Below are positions 34,003 through 44,100 of a stretch of DNA of 64,000 nt, one piece after another. Position 1 is the stretch's first letter, and each line of letters begins with the position of its first letter. The position numbers and the translations under genes were made by a program. Below the pieces are notes generated by a model. It was not told the origin of the DNA, did not search any database, and saw only the letters and a list, made by a program, of their open reading frames with translations. This stretch comes from Basidiobolus meristosporus CBS 931.73 (lineage: Eukaryota > Basidiobolomycota > Basidiobolomycetes > Basidiobolales > Basidiobolaceae): the NCBI GenBank assembly GCA_002104905.1, contig MCFE01000116.1, positions 100,132-164,131 on the forward strand, written 5' to 3'.

Positions 34003-34424
34003 CACCCTAATTTATGTATTCTTTGTAATAAATAGTCCCCAAAACTGAACTGATACAGCTAAACTTGGTCGAAGCGTAGAAGGCGTCCTGTTGGGCGTGA
34101 ACAAACCATACAATGGATTTGTCAAGTACGAACATTGATAGGAACCAACTCATGCACACTAACCTTAATGAGCTCCTCAAATATGTAGAGAACGGACGAG
34201 ACTGGGCCAGACGACGAGATCCGGTGAAGGTTTCGACCAGATCCATCACCCCAATTCATCTGTTTATTCACCAAGATTAGTATGAGGCGTTGGGCAGACC
34301 GTATTGGAGAAATCCGTGGTCCAAATTGGTTGGAAACCGCACGAATCATCACTTCGCATGGTTCGATGACTTTTCGCTGCTTCCGGATGGAGGGAAGTTG
34401 GTTCGGTTTTGGCGGATAAATCAA
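34003..34424 (-). CDS. Possible small spliced gene, unassigned
   Basis: Minus-strand open frame with a possible intron: reading '...VLYIFEELIK', then GTTAGT (donor, about 34163) to CAACAG (acceptor, about 34085), then DAFYASTKF. A second likely acceptor with TACTAAT branch site precedes the ATG near 34262. The 3' end nearly abuts the Eaf3 stop. I recognise no family and the start is uncertain. It may be non-coding. Confidence 0.3.
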
Positions 34425-34618
34425 TTACCTCGCAGGCCTAATCGCAGCACTGCTCAAGCCTAATTGTGAGGGGATGGTCCTGTGGCTCTTACGGATGCAC
34501 TCGGCCTGCTTATTGGCAGAGATCAGATCAAGAGCAAGGGCTCCTTAGCGAGCGATATCTTGTGAGCCAGTACAAACCATATAAAGACCCATAGTCAGGA
34601 GCCTATCTTAGTATCACC

Positions 34619-35083
34619 ATGAGCTCCACGTCTCCGTCCTCCGATCAACACCAGGATGCGGAGGAGAAAGCCAACTCTCTAGATCGAGCCGACCTCGCCG
34701 AGGAGAAGAGCCAGGAGTCTGTGTATAAGCAGCATACCGAGAAAATTCGGTTACTTTCGTTTCTCTCCAGTGAATACTCAATGGACTTCCCAGTCGCCGA
34801 GGAGGTCAACAAGGAGGAAACGTTTTGCTGGAACCTCGGATTTGACCAGAAAATCACCACTCCGGCATCCACGAAGAGACACCTATTCTCTCACAAGGGG
34901 AGTCGGGTGCTGCTCATGCATGGATTAAAATCACGTTCCTCCACCACACACCCCTATTCTATACCTTCTCTCCAAGGAACTTGTTTTTTGCAGGACTTAA
35001 AACAACAAATCAATATATCGTTCAAACGGTCCGCCCCTAGCAACCGTGGCAGAACGTCATTGATAAACCGACTTCGCTCATGA
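34619..35083 (+). CDS. Hypothetical protein, Ser/Glu-rich N-terminus
   Basis: Open frame of 154 residues with a TATA-like catataaag at ~34577. Residues 1-45 are acidic/polar (SSDQHQDAEEKANS...), the C-terminus is basic (KRSAPSNRGRTSLINRLRS). The sequence ttgttttttgcag at about 34980-34993 looks like a splice acceptor, so an in-frame intron (losing the 'VLLMHGLKS...' part) is possible. No signal peptide or membrane segment. Not recognised. Confidence 0.55.
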   Translation: MSSTSPSSDQHQDAEEKANSLDRADLAEEKSQESVYKQHTEKIRLLSFLSSEYSMDFPVAEEVNKEETFCWNLGFDQKITTPASTKRHLFSHKGSRVLLMHGLKSRSSTTHPYSIPSLQGTCFLQDLKQQINISFKRSAPSNRGRTSLINRLRS

Positions 35084-35249
35084 TTTCACCGACATGTACC
35101 ATACACCCTCTCCCCCCACAGCTACAAGCGCCCCCCCAAACCATTGATTAAACGGGCAAATTGTATTGTTGTTATTGTATACCATAGCTTTAGGCTAGTT
35201 TATTGTAACTTACATGGGTGATGAGTATGAGGGTGGGTCGTTGTGGAAG

Positions 35250-36438
35250 CTATTTGGATAATTTCTCGGTTAATTCGGGAACGGCAGTGAAAAGGTCGGC
35301 AACTAATCCGTAATCGGCAACTTGGAAAATAGGTGCATCGGCATCCTTGTTGATGGCAACAATCACTTTACTATCCTTCATACCGGCCAAGTGCTGAATA
35401 GCTCCCGAGATACCAACGGCAATGTACAGTTGTGGGGCGACAATCTTTCCGGTTTGTCCCACCTGAAGCGAGTTGTCAGCGTAACCAGCATCGACGGCGG
35501 CACGGGAGGCACCAACAGCAGCATCGATCTTGTCGGCCAAGTCGTAGAGAATCTTGAAGTTGTCGCTGCTCTTCAGGGCACGGCCACCGCTGATGACGCG
35601 AGATGCGGTGCTCAAATCTGGTCTGTCGCTCTTGCTGATTTCCTCCTTGATCCATTGAACAGTATCGGGCTTTTCTGCATCAGGGGCTTGCTCGTTGGCG
35701 GCGGCTTCGCTCTGGCTACCAGCAGCGGGGAAGGAAGTACCACGAACAGTGATGATTTTGATGGCGTCATTGGATTTGACCTTGGCAATGGCATTACCTT
35801 TTATCCGGTGATTCGAGCGACAATTAGCAACGGTGGCGACGACGTTAAACGTTCCTAGAGACTTTACCTGCATAAATAGGTCTGACAAAGGTATCGGCAG
35901 ATTCGACGGCAGTGATATCGGAGACTTGGGCAACATCCAAGAGTGCTGCGACACGGGGGAAAATGTTCTTTCCAAAGGCAGAGTGGCCAGCCACCAAGTG
36001 AGTGAAGCCAAGGCTTTTCTGGGTGGCAGCCAACAAAGGAGCATAGGTCTCTGGCAAACCATGCTCGTAAAGCTTATCCTTGGCAACAAGCACTTTGGAG
36101 ACGTTTTCTAATTTACTAACGATGTTAGCGACTTCCTCAGGATTCTCGCCAGCTACCAAAGCGGTGACGTTGCCGCCAAGCTTGGCTGCTGCGCTCAGAG
36201 CGCTCAATGTAGAGGGGGCAACAGCGTTGTCTTTATGTTCTACAAGAAGAAGAGTTGAAACATCGCTCGCGGAAGCATAACCACGAGTGAACAAAGCGGG
36301 GGCCTAAAGTATCCAAGCACATTAATACTGTTTCCACAAGACATCCATGCTATGCAAGTATCTGCGTACGTTTCTGAAAGAGGAATTCAAGATGGGCTTG
36401 AATTGGGGGGCAACGAAGAGGCGTCTTGTAGCGAACAT
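35250..36438 (-). CDS. Electron transfer flavoprotein alpha subunit, mitochondrial
   Basis: Three exons (minus): 36438-36370, 36303-35868, 35797-35250; 350 residues. Exon 1 encodes an Arg-rich mitochondrial presequence ([20 protein letters not shown]). N-terminal ETF domain ('LLLVEHKD', '[20 protein letters not shown]'); C-terminal FAD-binding half with '[11 protein letters not shown]', '[23 protein letters not shown]', '[20 protein letters not shown]' and '[15 protein letters not shown]' (split here as motifs). Passes electrons from acyl-CoA and related dehydrogenases to ETF-ubiquinone oxidoreductase. Family length and order are normal. Confidence 0.96.
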
Positions 36439-37207
36439 ATTTGCTGGCAACTGAAGTCAATGGAAGTGAGATAGGCAAATTGCACCTTGACCAAAAGTAA
36501 GGAATAAAAGGAGTATATTTCCATTAATCACATGATTATTCCTTCGCTAACAAATTGTAGCATTGGTGCTAAGAAACGTAATTCAGAGCGTGGGGAAAGA
36601 TAAATCAGGCTTAGCAAATAAAATTCCCATGGTTCATGAGCTGATTGGGGTAGCAAAAGGTGTGATTCTCATGCTTTGCCGAAGCGATCATGTCTAATTT
36701 GTATTCCGATGGGATGTGTTATTAAAGGACGGAATAACTCGTTTGTGTTCCTCGAGCACTTCCAATTCGAACCGCTACGCGTGCTGGTGGAGATCACCTG
36801 AATTGTCAGGGCCTCTTCAACCCCTAGTGTCTGTAGTGTTTGCTCGGTTGGCAGGTTACACTCAACGTAAAGTGGAATGTCTGGGGGAGTGGAATTTCGC
36901 TAAGTTATTCTTGCTTGTAATCCTGTTGATGATCTTTCACCAGAGTCTTAACCGACTTCGCTTCAAAAACTTTTTGCCGTATCACTTGACATACACCTGA
37001 TAAAGTCCCATATCACTTGCTTCTCTGCCATCAGGCATCAGGAATCCTATCACTGACATCAGACAGTTTCACTTTCAAGCCAAAGGGTATGCTGAGCTCA
37101 TTACATATGTTAGCTTATAGCAGAGAGGCTCAGCAAATTGGAGCCATAGGCCTAGGCCATTCATGATAGTATATAACGTTCAGTATTGTTTCCGCTCCAG
37201 CTCAAAA
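36439..37207. other. Intergenic between divergent genes
   Basis: 0.77 kb holding the ETF-alpha upstream region and, at about 37171, tatataac, the TATA box of the next gene. A 94-residue open frame (36716-37000) shows nothing recognisable. Confidence 0.4.
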
Positions 37208-37468
37208 ATGACTCTTTTAAGCCCGCAACACTACCATCCAAAAACGATATACAGAGACCACCAGTTTCCCCACCTTGCGATTATTGGAAATGTGTGCAGA
37301 ATCAAATCACCTCACGGGGAGATAAAGGAGAACGATTTGGTGTTGATTGAAGATGCACTAAATATCGAAGAAGGGGAGAATTATTACTGGATCAACAAGA
37401 TTGAAAACCAAAACGAAGTTGTTGGTCCAAGAATAAGAATTCACAAGAATGATCTTCTTCTGGAATAA
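37208..37468 (+). CDS. Small hypothetical protein
   Basis: 86 residues from ATG 37208; an in-frame ATG at 37163 precedes the TATA-like box and is not used. No signal peptide or membrane helix. Charged, mixed composition ('HLAIIGNVCRIKSPHGEIKE', 'NYYWINKIEN'), suggestive of a small beta-rich domain, but I recognise no family. Confidence 0.55.
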   Translation: MTLLSPQHYHPKTIYRDHQFPHLAIIGNVCRIKSPHGEIKENDLVLIEDALNIEEGENYYWINKIENQNEVVGPRIRIHKNDLLLE

Positions 37469-38268
37469 AACCACTCTGGTCCAGACTTAAGCTCATAATT
37501 GACCATGTTGTAGATATTCTTATTTTGATTCTGGATATGTTTATGCGTATATTTATTCAAGAATGTATGCAACAACTAAATAAATTTATCCAAGAATTGA
37601 TTCAGCAGCCGTCATGGTGGCTTTTATCAATATGCGCCTTATCAGTGGGTTACATCATCCACTAATTGCATATATCCCTACAACCAAATTATCGGTTCAT
37701 ACGTAGGGCAACAGTTGTGTCACCTTTAGAGAAATCTTGGTGAAATTAAACGCCCACAGCTAGATGTTGGGGGTGGTGACTTTGCAAGGGGGAGGTTGCT
37801 CTCATACTACATTTATTGAAAGCGGAACGGGTAAATCCAATGGTTACCAATAGGCTTGCACTGATCTTTGGGTTTCTTTCATTTTCGCATGTCCATGCCA
37901 GATGACACCTAAAGATCAAAACTAGACTTTTGCCACCCAGGTTACACAGACTATTTTGAATCATGTTGCTTGCCTTGTGCTGTCTGGAAGTCATCACCAC
38001 CCAGATTGATATCGAGTGCTATACTGTAGAGCATTGACGAGGTTATTAATAGATTGCTGCCTTCATTGCGATGGAAACAGCAAACATGTATAATTTTAGA
38101 AATCAAACTAGTAGTCTAGCTTTCAAGTGGAACGCAGATGGCGAGCCTAAAGTGTATAGAAAATTCTCATTGACCTTACCCAAACAGTATCGAAGATTCA
38201 CATCCGCTATATAAGAAGTTCGTAGCATTGATTCACTTCATATTCAACAAGAACTCCCAACTGCGATC
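37469..38268. other. Intergenic
   Basis: 0.8 kb, no supported gene; ends with the TATA box ctatataag (~38212) of the next gene. Confidence 0.4.
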
Positions 38269-39039
38269 ATGCGTGTTTCTATTGCTTTGCTAAATACCTT
38301 CTTGGCTATAGGAGTGGTTTCCGGTGCACCCTCTGCTCCCTGCAACCAAAATAGTGGTGCTGCCTACTATTGTCAGGATAGCAGCTTCTACGTCTGCCAA
38401 ACTACCACTAGCACATGGTTACTTCAAAATGTCTGTGATGGAGACTGCTGTGATATTCCCGCTTACGCAGCTTTCTGCCCTAACTGCTCTAATAAGCCTA
38501 CGACCAGCGTTTCACCCAAGCCTACCACCACCACCACCACCAAGTCAACTACCAAGCCCACTACCAAAACGACCAGCACTAACACCAAGACCACTTCCAT
38601 CAAGCCCGATCCTACTGTAGCTCCAGGGGCCGGGTGTAATAACGAAGGTAGTTATGGATGCTCTGGCTCCAACTTCCTGATCTGCCATGATAAGCAATGG
38701 CTCTTACAGAATGTTTGTAACGGCGACTGCTGCAGCGTCCCCGCTTTTGCTGCTCACTGTTATAACTGTGGCGACAAGCCAATCACAACCACAACCGCAC
38801 CCAAGCCAACCACCACTAAGACAACCACTAAGACCACCAAGCCTACCAGCACCAAGACTACCTCTATCAAGCCCGATCCTACTGTAGCTCCTGGAGCCAA
38901 ATGTGGAAATGAGGGAAGCTTTGGATGTACGGGTTCGAATTTCCTTGTCTGTCAAGAAGGACAATGGGAGCTCCAGAATAACTGTGGAGGTACCTGCTGC
39001 AGCATATTCCAATATGCTCAGTACTGCTACAATTGTTAG
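38269..39039 (+). CDS. Secreted protein with three Cys-rich modules and Thr/Pro linkers
   Basis: 256 residues. Signal peptide 1-19 (MRVSIALLNTFLAIGVVSG). Three ~50-residue modules, each with eight Cys including a CC pair and the pattern C..G.Y.C....F..C....W.LQN.C.G.CC......A..C.NC, separated by two Thr/Lys/Pro linkers (likely O-glycosylated). The module resembles small carbohydrate/chitin-binding modules of CBM19 type in its aromatic-Cys spacing; that is an inference from pattern. Probably binds cell-wall or host polysaccharide outside the cell. Internal module duplication is obvious. Confidence 0.85.
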   Translation: MRVSIALLNTFLAIGVVSGAPSAPCNQNSGAAYYCQDSSFYVCQTTTSTWLLQNVCDGDCCDIPAYAAFCPNCSNKPTTSVSPKPTTTTTTKSTTKPTTKTTSTNTKTTSIKPDPTVAPGAGCNNEGSYGCSGSNFLICHDKQWLLQNVCNGDCCSVPAFAAHCYNCGDKPITTTTAPKPTTTKTTTKTTKPTSTKTTSIKPDPTVAPGAKCGNEGSFGCTGSNFLVCQEGQWELQNNCGGTCCSIFQYAQYCYNC

Positions 39040-39191
39040 ATATGATAACATGTAATCTCATAGCAACTTTAGCCGAGCGTCGTGCTACGATCCAAGCCAC
39101 ACACCTTGAGATATCCCAAAAAAGATACATTGAATAAAATGAATTGCCTCAGACGATTTCATTTATTCGCTTCATTACTGAGTATTTAATA

Positions 39192-39671
39192 CTACGGAAT
39201 AATGGTGAAGGGACCGGAGATACCAAAGAGTGAGGGATTTTGAGGATTAGACTTGGAGAAGGTTGTAACACGGATGTAGAATAGATCAGGATTGATGTCT
39301 TTCTTTTCTACGTTGGGGACTCTCCATCTGTAAGAGAATTTGTTGTTTGGAATATGTTTGGCTATCTTGGTGTTATACGAGTACTTGATCAATGGCGCAC
39401 CACTAGCAAATGAAGACTCCAGACTGTTATATAAATGAAGATCAAATTCAGTGATCTCATTTCCGCTGAAGCCGCAGTCACCAATGGACCACTTGAGCTC
39501 GACGATCTCATTAGCGCGTACTCTGGAGCCCTCTTTAGGTGTATCGAATACCAAGCAAGAGTAGTCACGTTTCCCCCAAGCGAAACGCTTGTTGAATCCA
39601 GCATTGCCCTCGGTAGACCAGAGGCAGCATAGAAGGAAAATGAAGGCAGTAAAAAGGCTTAGTCTGTTCAT
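39192..39671 (-). CDS. Secreted KNH/Kre9-like domain protein
   Basis: 159 residues. Signal peptide 1-23, then a short stretch with two Lys-Arg sites (FNKRFAWGKRDYSC), then a Kre9/KNH-type beta-sandwich ('FDTPKEGSRVRANEIVELKWS' split: FDTPKEGSRV, then VELKWS; 'YSYNTKIA', 'FSYRWRVPNV', 'FYIRVTTFSKS', 'GISGPFTI'). Such domains occur in fungal wall beta-glucan assembly proteins and in small secreted proteins. TATA box on the minus strand near 39722. No GPI signal seen; Kex2-type sites suggest a removed propeptide. Confidence 0.8.
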   Translation of the reverse strand: MNRLSLFTAFIFLLCCLWSTEGNAGFNKRFAWGKRDYSCLVFDTPKEGSRVRANEIVELKWSIGDCGFSGNEITEFDLHLYNSLESSFASGAPLIKYSYNTKIAKHIPNNKFSYRWRVPNVEKKDINPDLFYIRVTTFSKSNPQNPSLFGISGPFTIIP

Positions 39672-40162
39672 AGTAGAGTACTTGATTTCTGATAGCTAGC
39701 AACGTGCTCTTACTGCTTATATATCATTTGGTCGAGTAACGCCACCCATCAAAAGAAAAGGCTAATGCGGTAGAGTAGTTTGTTATAGATCTAAGCTACC
39801 ATTGCTAAGCTCAATTCATTGGATTTATTTGGACATCGCGAGCTAAATTGATTGTATCAACCGCATCAATTATCCGAGATGTTTCCCGGTAAAATACTTG
39901 CTGAAAATGATCGAATTCCTTGCCAAACCGAATCCGAAGTAGAGGCGAAAACGGGTCAGAGTTTCACCAGAATCCTGCCAAATCGACAATTCAACTGTAG
40001 GTGGTAAATGAACAGCCGATCGAAAATCTAGATAAATTTGGCCCATCTGGGTGTGAACCGGAGTATTTAAGTCATTGCAAGAAGCCATTGATACTTGTAA
40101 TCATTGCTCCCTACCAGTAGCTGTAGTTGGCTTTTTCTAGTTCATCCCCAACTATCTGCAGT

Positions 40163-40531
40163 ATGGCGACTTCAAACCTGTTCATTATTCTAGGGTGCTT
40201 GGCAATTTTCTGCGGTATAGTTGAGGCATATAGAAGAAAAAGAGGTATTCATTCTTTCTGGCTTCTGCTTACTTCTTGCTGACTTCTGCTACTAGCACGA
40301 CGTGTCGATTCGCCGTTGCCAATGGTTGGGCCCACGAGGGTTCGTCGAAATCTCTCCATTACTCTACCATACTCGCCAACACCACAGAGGGATGCTCCGA
40401 CCGTCACCCCGCCACCTCCAACCTATCAAGAAGCCTTGAGAAGTCCGCCTGCAGAAACGACTGACTCAACTACACGCGTGCCTAGTGGAACAGTTAACAC
40501 ACCACCTTTATACCACCCACCAGATCATTAA
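40163..40531 (+). CDS. Single-pass membrane protein with PPxY motifs (Rsp5-adaptor-like)
   Basis: Two exons, 40163-40244 and 40296-40531 (51-base intron with a GCTGAC branch site); 105 residues. Residues 5-22 form a hydrophobic segment followed by YRRKR, so the C-terminus should face the cytosol. The tail is Pro/Arg/Thr-rich with PPPTYQEAL and PPLYHPP, both PPxY motifs recognised by WW domains of Rsp5/Nedd4 ubiquitin ligases. Organisation matches yeast Rcr1/Rcr2-type adaptors for sorting membrane proteins. Function is inferred from architecture. Confidence 0.75.
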
Positions 40532-41144
40532 CTGAATGATTGGCGATCGACAATAACTGGCCAACAACATCCCATCCGCACCGTACAGTTCCAGTTCTTT
40601 CTCGGTAAAATCAGCCAATCAGGGTGATCCCGAATGCAACCATCCTAAAGTGGACAATCATCATTCTGGATTGAGGTGAAGAATCTGTTCTGGAATCGAT
40701 TCCCCATTCAAATACCAACATATCATATAGACGATTTTCCACTCCATTGTAATTTTGACTCACTAATCACTCAGCAGCGTCTAATAGTTGCTTTGTTTTT
40801 GATAAATGCTAATTTGCTTCGCTTTTTCCGCGATGAATATGCTGCAAGTTTATATACATTCCCCGGCTTTGAGGGTTGTATTGGAAATACACATGTATTA
40901 TTCATTTTTGACTGCTGGCCACATGGTATGATTGAGTGCCAGTTGAAGTAAATATGGCACGAGTAGAAGTTAAAAATAGCATGAGGCCAACGCTTAAAAT
41001 CCACTAGGCATCGTAGCGGTGGATGATGCGTTGAGGTAAACATTGCACGGGTAGAGGTTAAAAATAGGGAAAACTCGTGAAGCTTGGCTAAACACGAAGC
41101 GTATCTATATATAAATACTAAAATCCCACTCTTTGTCTACAACA
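40532..41144. other. Intergenic
   Basis: 0.6 kb with no supported gene. It carries a partial internal duplication: 'agtaaatatggcacgagtagaagttaaaaata' at ~40947 is repeated as 'ggtaaacattgcacgggtagaggttaaaaata' near 41036 (quoted imperfectly, similarity about 27 of 32). The TATA box tatatataaat of the next gene is at ~41107. Confidence 0.45.
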
Positions 41145-44100
41145 ATGGCGTCCATTCAGCTAATTTTAACGTTGTTCCTGGGGATTGCAGCAGCCCAGGA
41201 AGTCCGCACTAACCATCAGAACGATTTGGAAACAGGATTCACGGAAATATTGATACAAGAAAATACCCCAGGGGGCTCCTGCAGTAGTGGTAACGAGATA
41301 TGCTATGATGGTACCGCGTTTCTTCTGTGCGAGTTCGGTACCTGGTCTTCGGATGTATGCTCCCAAGGTTATTCGTGCACCAATCTAGATATCCCAGGCA
41401 GGATCAAATGTACTTCACAAACAACCTTTGTAAGTGATATTACTATCACTAGTTCTGGCATTGTATACACAACGGTGACTTTCCCCACTGTCACCTATTC
41501 CGGCCCGGTTGACCCGCCGGCCACTGAAGCTTCGAGTTACTACACTCCTGGTGGGCCGTGCAACAATTACGACATTGTGTGCTATCCAGAAAACACCTTT
41601 CTGTATTGTACCTCAGGAACCTGGGAGCAACTGCAGTGCCCATTTCCAGGGCAAGTGTGTAGCTACAATAGCTTTTTCTCCTTTCAGGGAACTTGTACAT
41701 ATTCAGTTGGATATTCAGCCACCGTTGTTACCTATCCTTTTGGTCCCAATCCTCCGGGATCAGAGGTAACTTCACTAGTCTCTCTTGGTGGTCCGTGTAA
41801 TCCAAATGATCAAATCTGTTACGGAACTGAGGGAAGTTTCCTCGTATGCGGAACACAAGGTTGGGCTCCGGCCACATGCGGGTCCGATGTATCATGTGGT
41901 TACTATTTTGGACTGACGAACCTCGTAAGTTGTGAATACAACACAGTGGTGACTTCCTCCGTCGAAAGCTTTGAATCATCGGGATATACTCCAAGTATTC
42001 CGAATGAAGAATCCAGCACAACCCAACCAACCCCACAGGCCTCCGAAACTGCAACAAACACCCCCACTCCTACTGCCAGGACAACACCATCTACATCTAT
42101 ATCCTCAACACAGCTACCGACAACAAGTCCCTCCACTTCAGGAGCAACACCTGAGAGCTCCAGCATAACTCAATCCTCAACAGAGTCCACAACAACCAAC
42201 ACCGCTGCGACAAGCTCGAATGCCACCACATCAACACCAAACTCCACCACCACACAGCAAACATCCCAGTCTGCGTCAGGGTCTACTGTAGTAAGTAGCT
42301 CTGCTTCACCGACGGAAACTTCGAGTACAACCATATCAACACCAACGTCCAGTACGACACTATCGACTACTCAATCCACAGAAACTACAACCGCAACGAG
42401 TCCCAACACAACACAGTCGACTACCCAAGCTCAGCCCACATCGGAGTCTACCGCAGCAAGCAGCTCTGCCTCGCTGACTGTAACCTCGAGTACAACCACA
42501 TCAACACCAACATTCAGTACTACACTGTCGACTACGCCGTCATCAACTCAACCCACAGCAACTACAACTGCTCCTGCGGAGACAACTACGCCATCAACAC
42601 CGAACTCCACCACAGCACAGCCAACAACTCAGCCCACATCAGAGTCTACTTCAGCGACAACTCCTGTAACTGGATCTACTGAGAGCCCCAACACAACACA
42701 GTCGACTACCCAAACTCAGCCCACATCGGAGTCTACTGCAGTAAGCAGTTCCACCTCACCAACAGAAACCTCGAGTATAACCACATCAACACCAACATCC
42801 AGTTCTACACTATCGACTACTCCGTCGCCAACTGAACCCACAGAAACTACAACTGCGACGTCGGAGACATCTACACCCTCATCAGCACCAACCTCGACCA
42901 CAACACAGCCAACAACTCAGCCCACATCAGAGTCTACTACAGCGACAACTCCTGTAACTGGATCTACTGAGAGCCCCAACACAACACAGTCGACTACCCA
43001 AATTCAGCCCACATCGGAGTCTACTGCAGTAAGCAGTTCCGCCTCACCGACGGAAACCTCGAGTATAACCACATCATCACCAACATCCAGTACGACGCAG
43101 TCGACTACTCCATCGTCAACTGAACCCACGGAAACTACAACTGCGACGTCGGAGACATCTACACCCTCATCAGCACCAACCTCGACCACAACACAACCAA
43201 CAACTCAGCCCACATCAGAGTCTACTTCAGCGACAACGCCTGTAACTGGGTCTACTGAGAGCCCCAACACAACACAGTCGACTACCCAATCCTCTACGGA
43301 ATCCACAACCCCAGGTACATCCACATCAGAACAAACAGCTTCGTCTGCTTTACCATCGGAAACTTCGAGTACAGCCACATCAACACCAACACCCAGTACG
43401 ACGCAATCGACTACTCCATCGTCAACTGAACCCACCACAACTACAACTGCGACGTCTGAAATGACTACGCCCTCATCAACACCGAACTCCACCACAACAC
43501 AGCCAACAACTCAGCCCACATCAGAGTCTACTTCAGCAACAACACCTATAACCAGGTCTACTGAGAGCCTTAACACAACACAATCTACTACCCAATCCTC
43601 TACGGAATCCACAACCCCAGGTACATCCACATCAGAACAAACAGCTTCGTCTGCTTTACCATCGGAAACCTCGAGTACAGCCACATCAACACCAACACCC
43701 AGTACGACGCAATCGACTACTCCGTCGTCAACTGAACCCACAGCAACTACAACTGCAACGTCGGAAACGACTACGCCATCAACACCGAACTCCAACACAA
43801 CACAGCCAACAACTCAGCCCACATCAGAGTCTAGTTCAGCAACAACGCCTGTAACTGGGTCTACTGAGAGCCTCAACACAACACAGTCGACAACCCAAAC
43901 TCAGCCTACATCGGAGTCTACCGCAGTAAGCAGTTCCGCCTCACCGACGGAAACCTCGAGTACAACCACATCATCACCAACGTCCAGTACAACGCAGTCG
44001 ACTACTCCATCGTCAACTCAACCCACAGAAACTACAAATGCAACGTCAGTAACAACTACACCCTCATCAACAATAAGCTCCGCCACAACACAACCAACAA

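Noticed and set aside
36716-37000. 94-residue frame between ETF-alpha and the small hypothetical gene
   Set aside because: No recognisable feature, no TATA or leader support.
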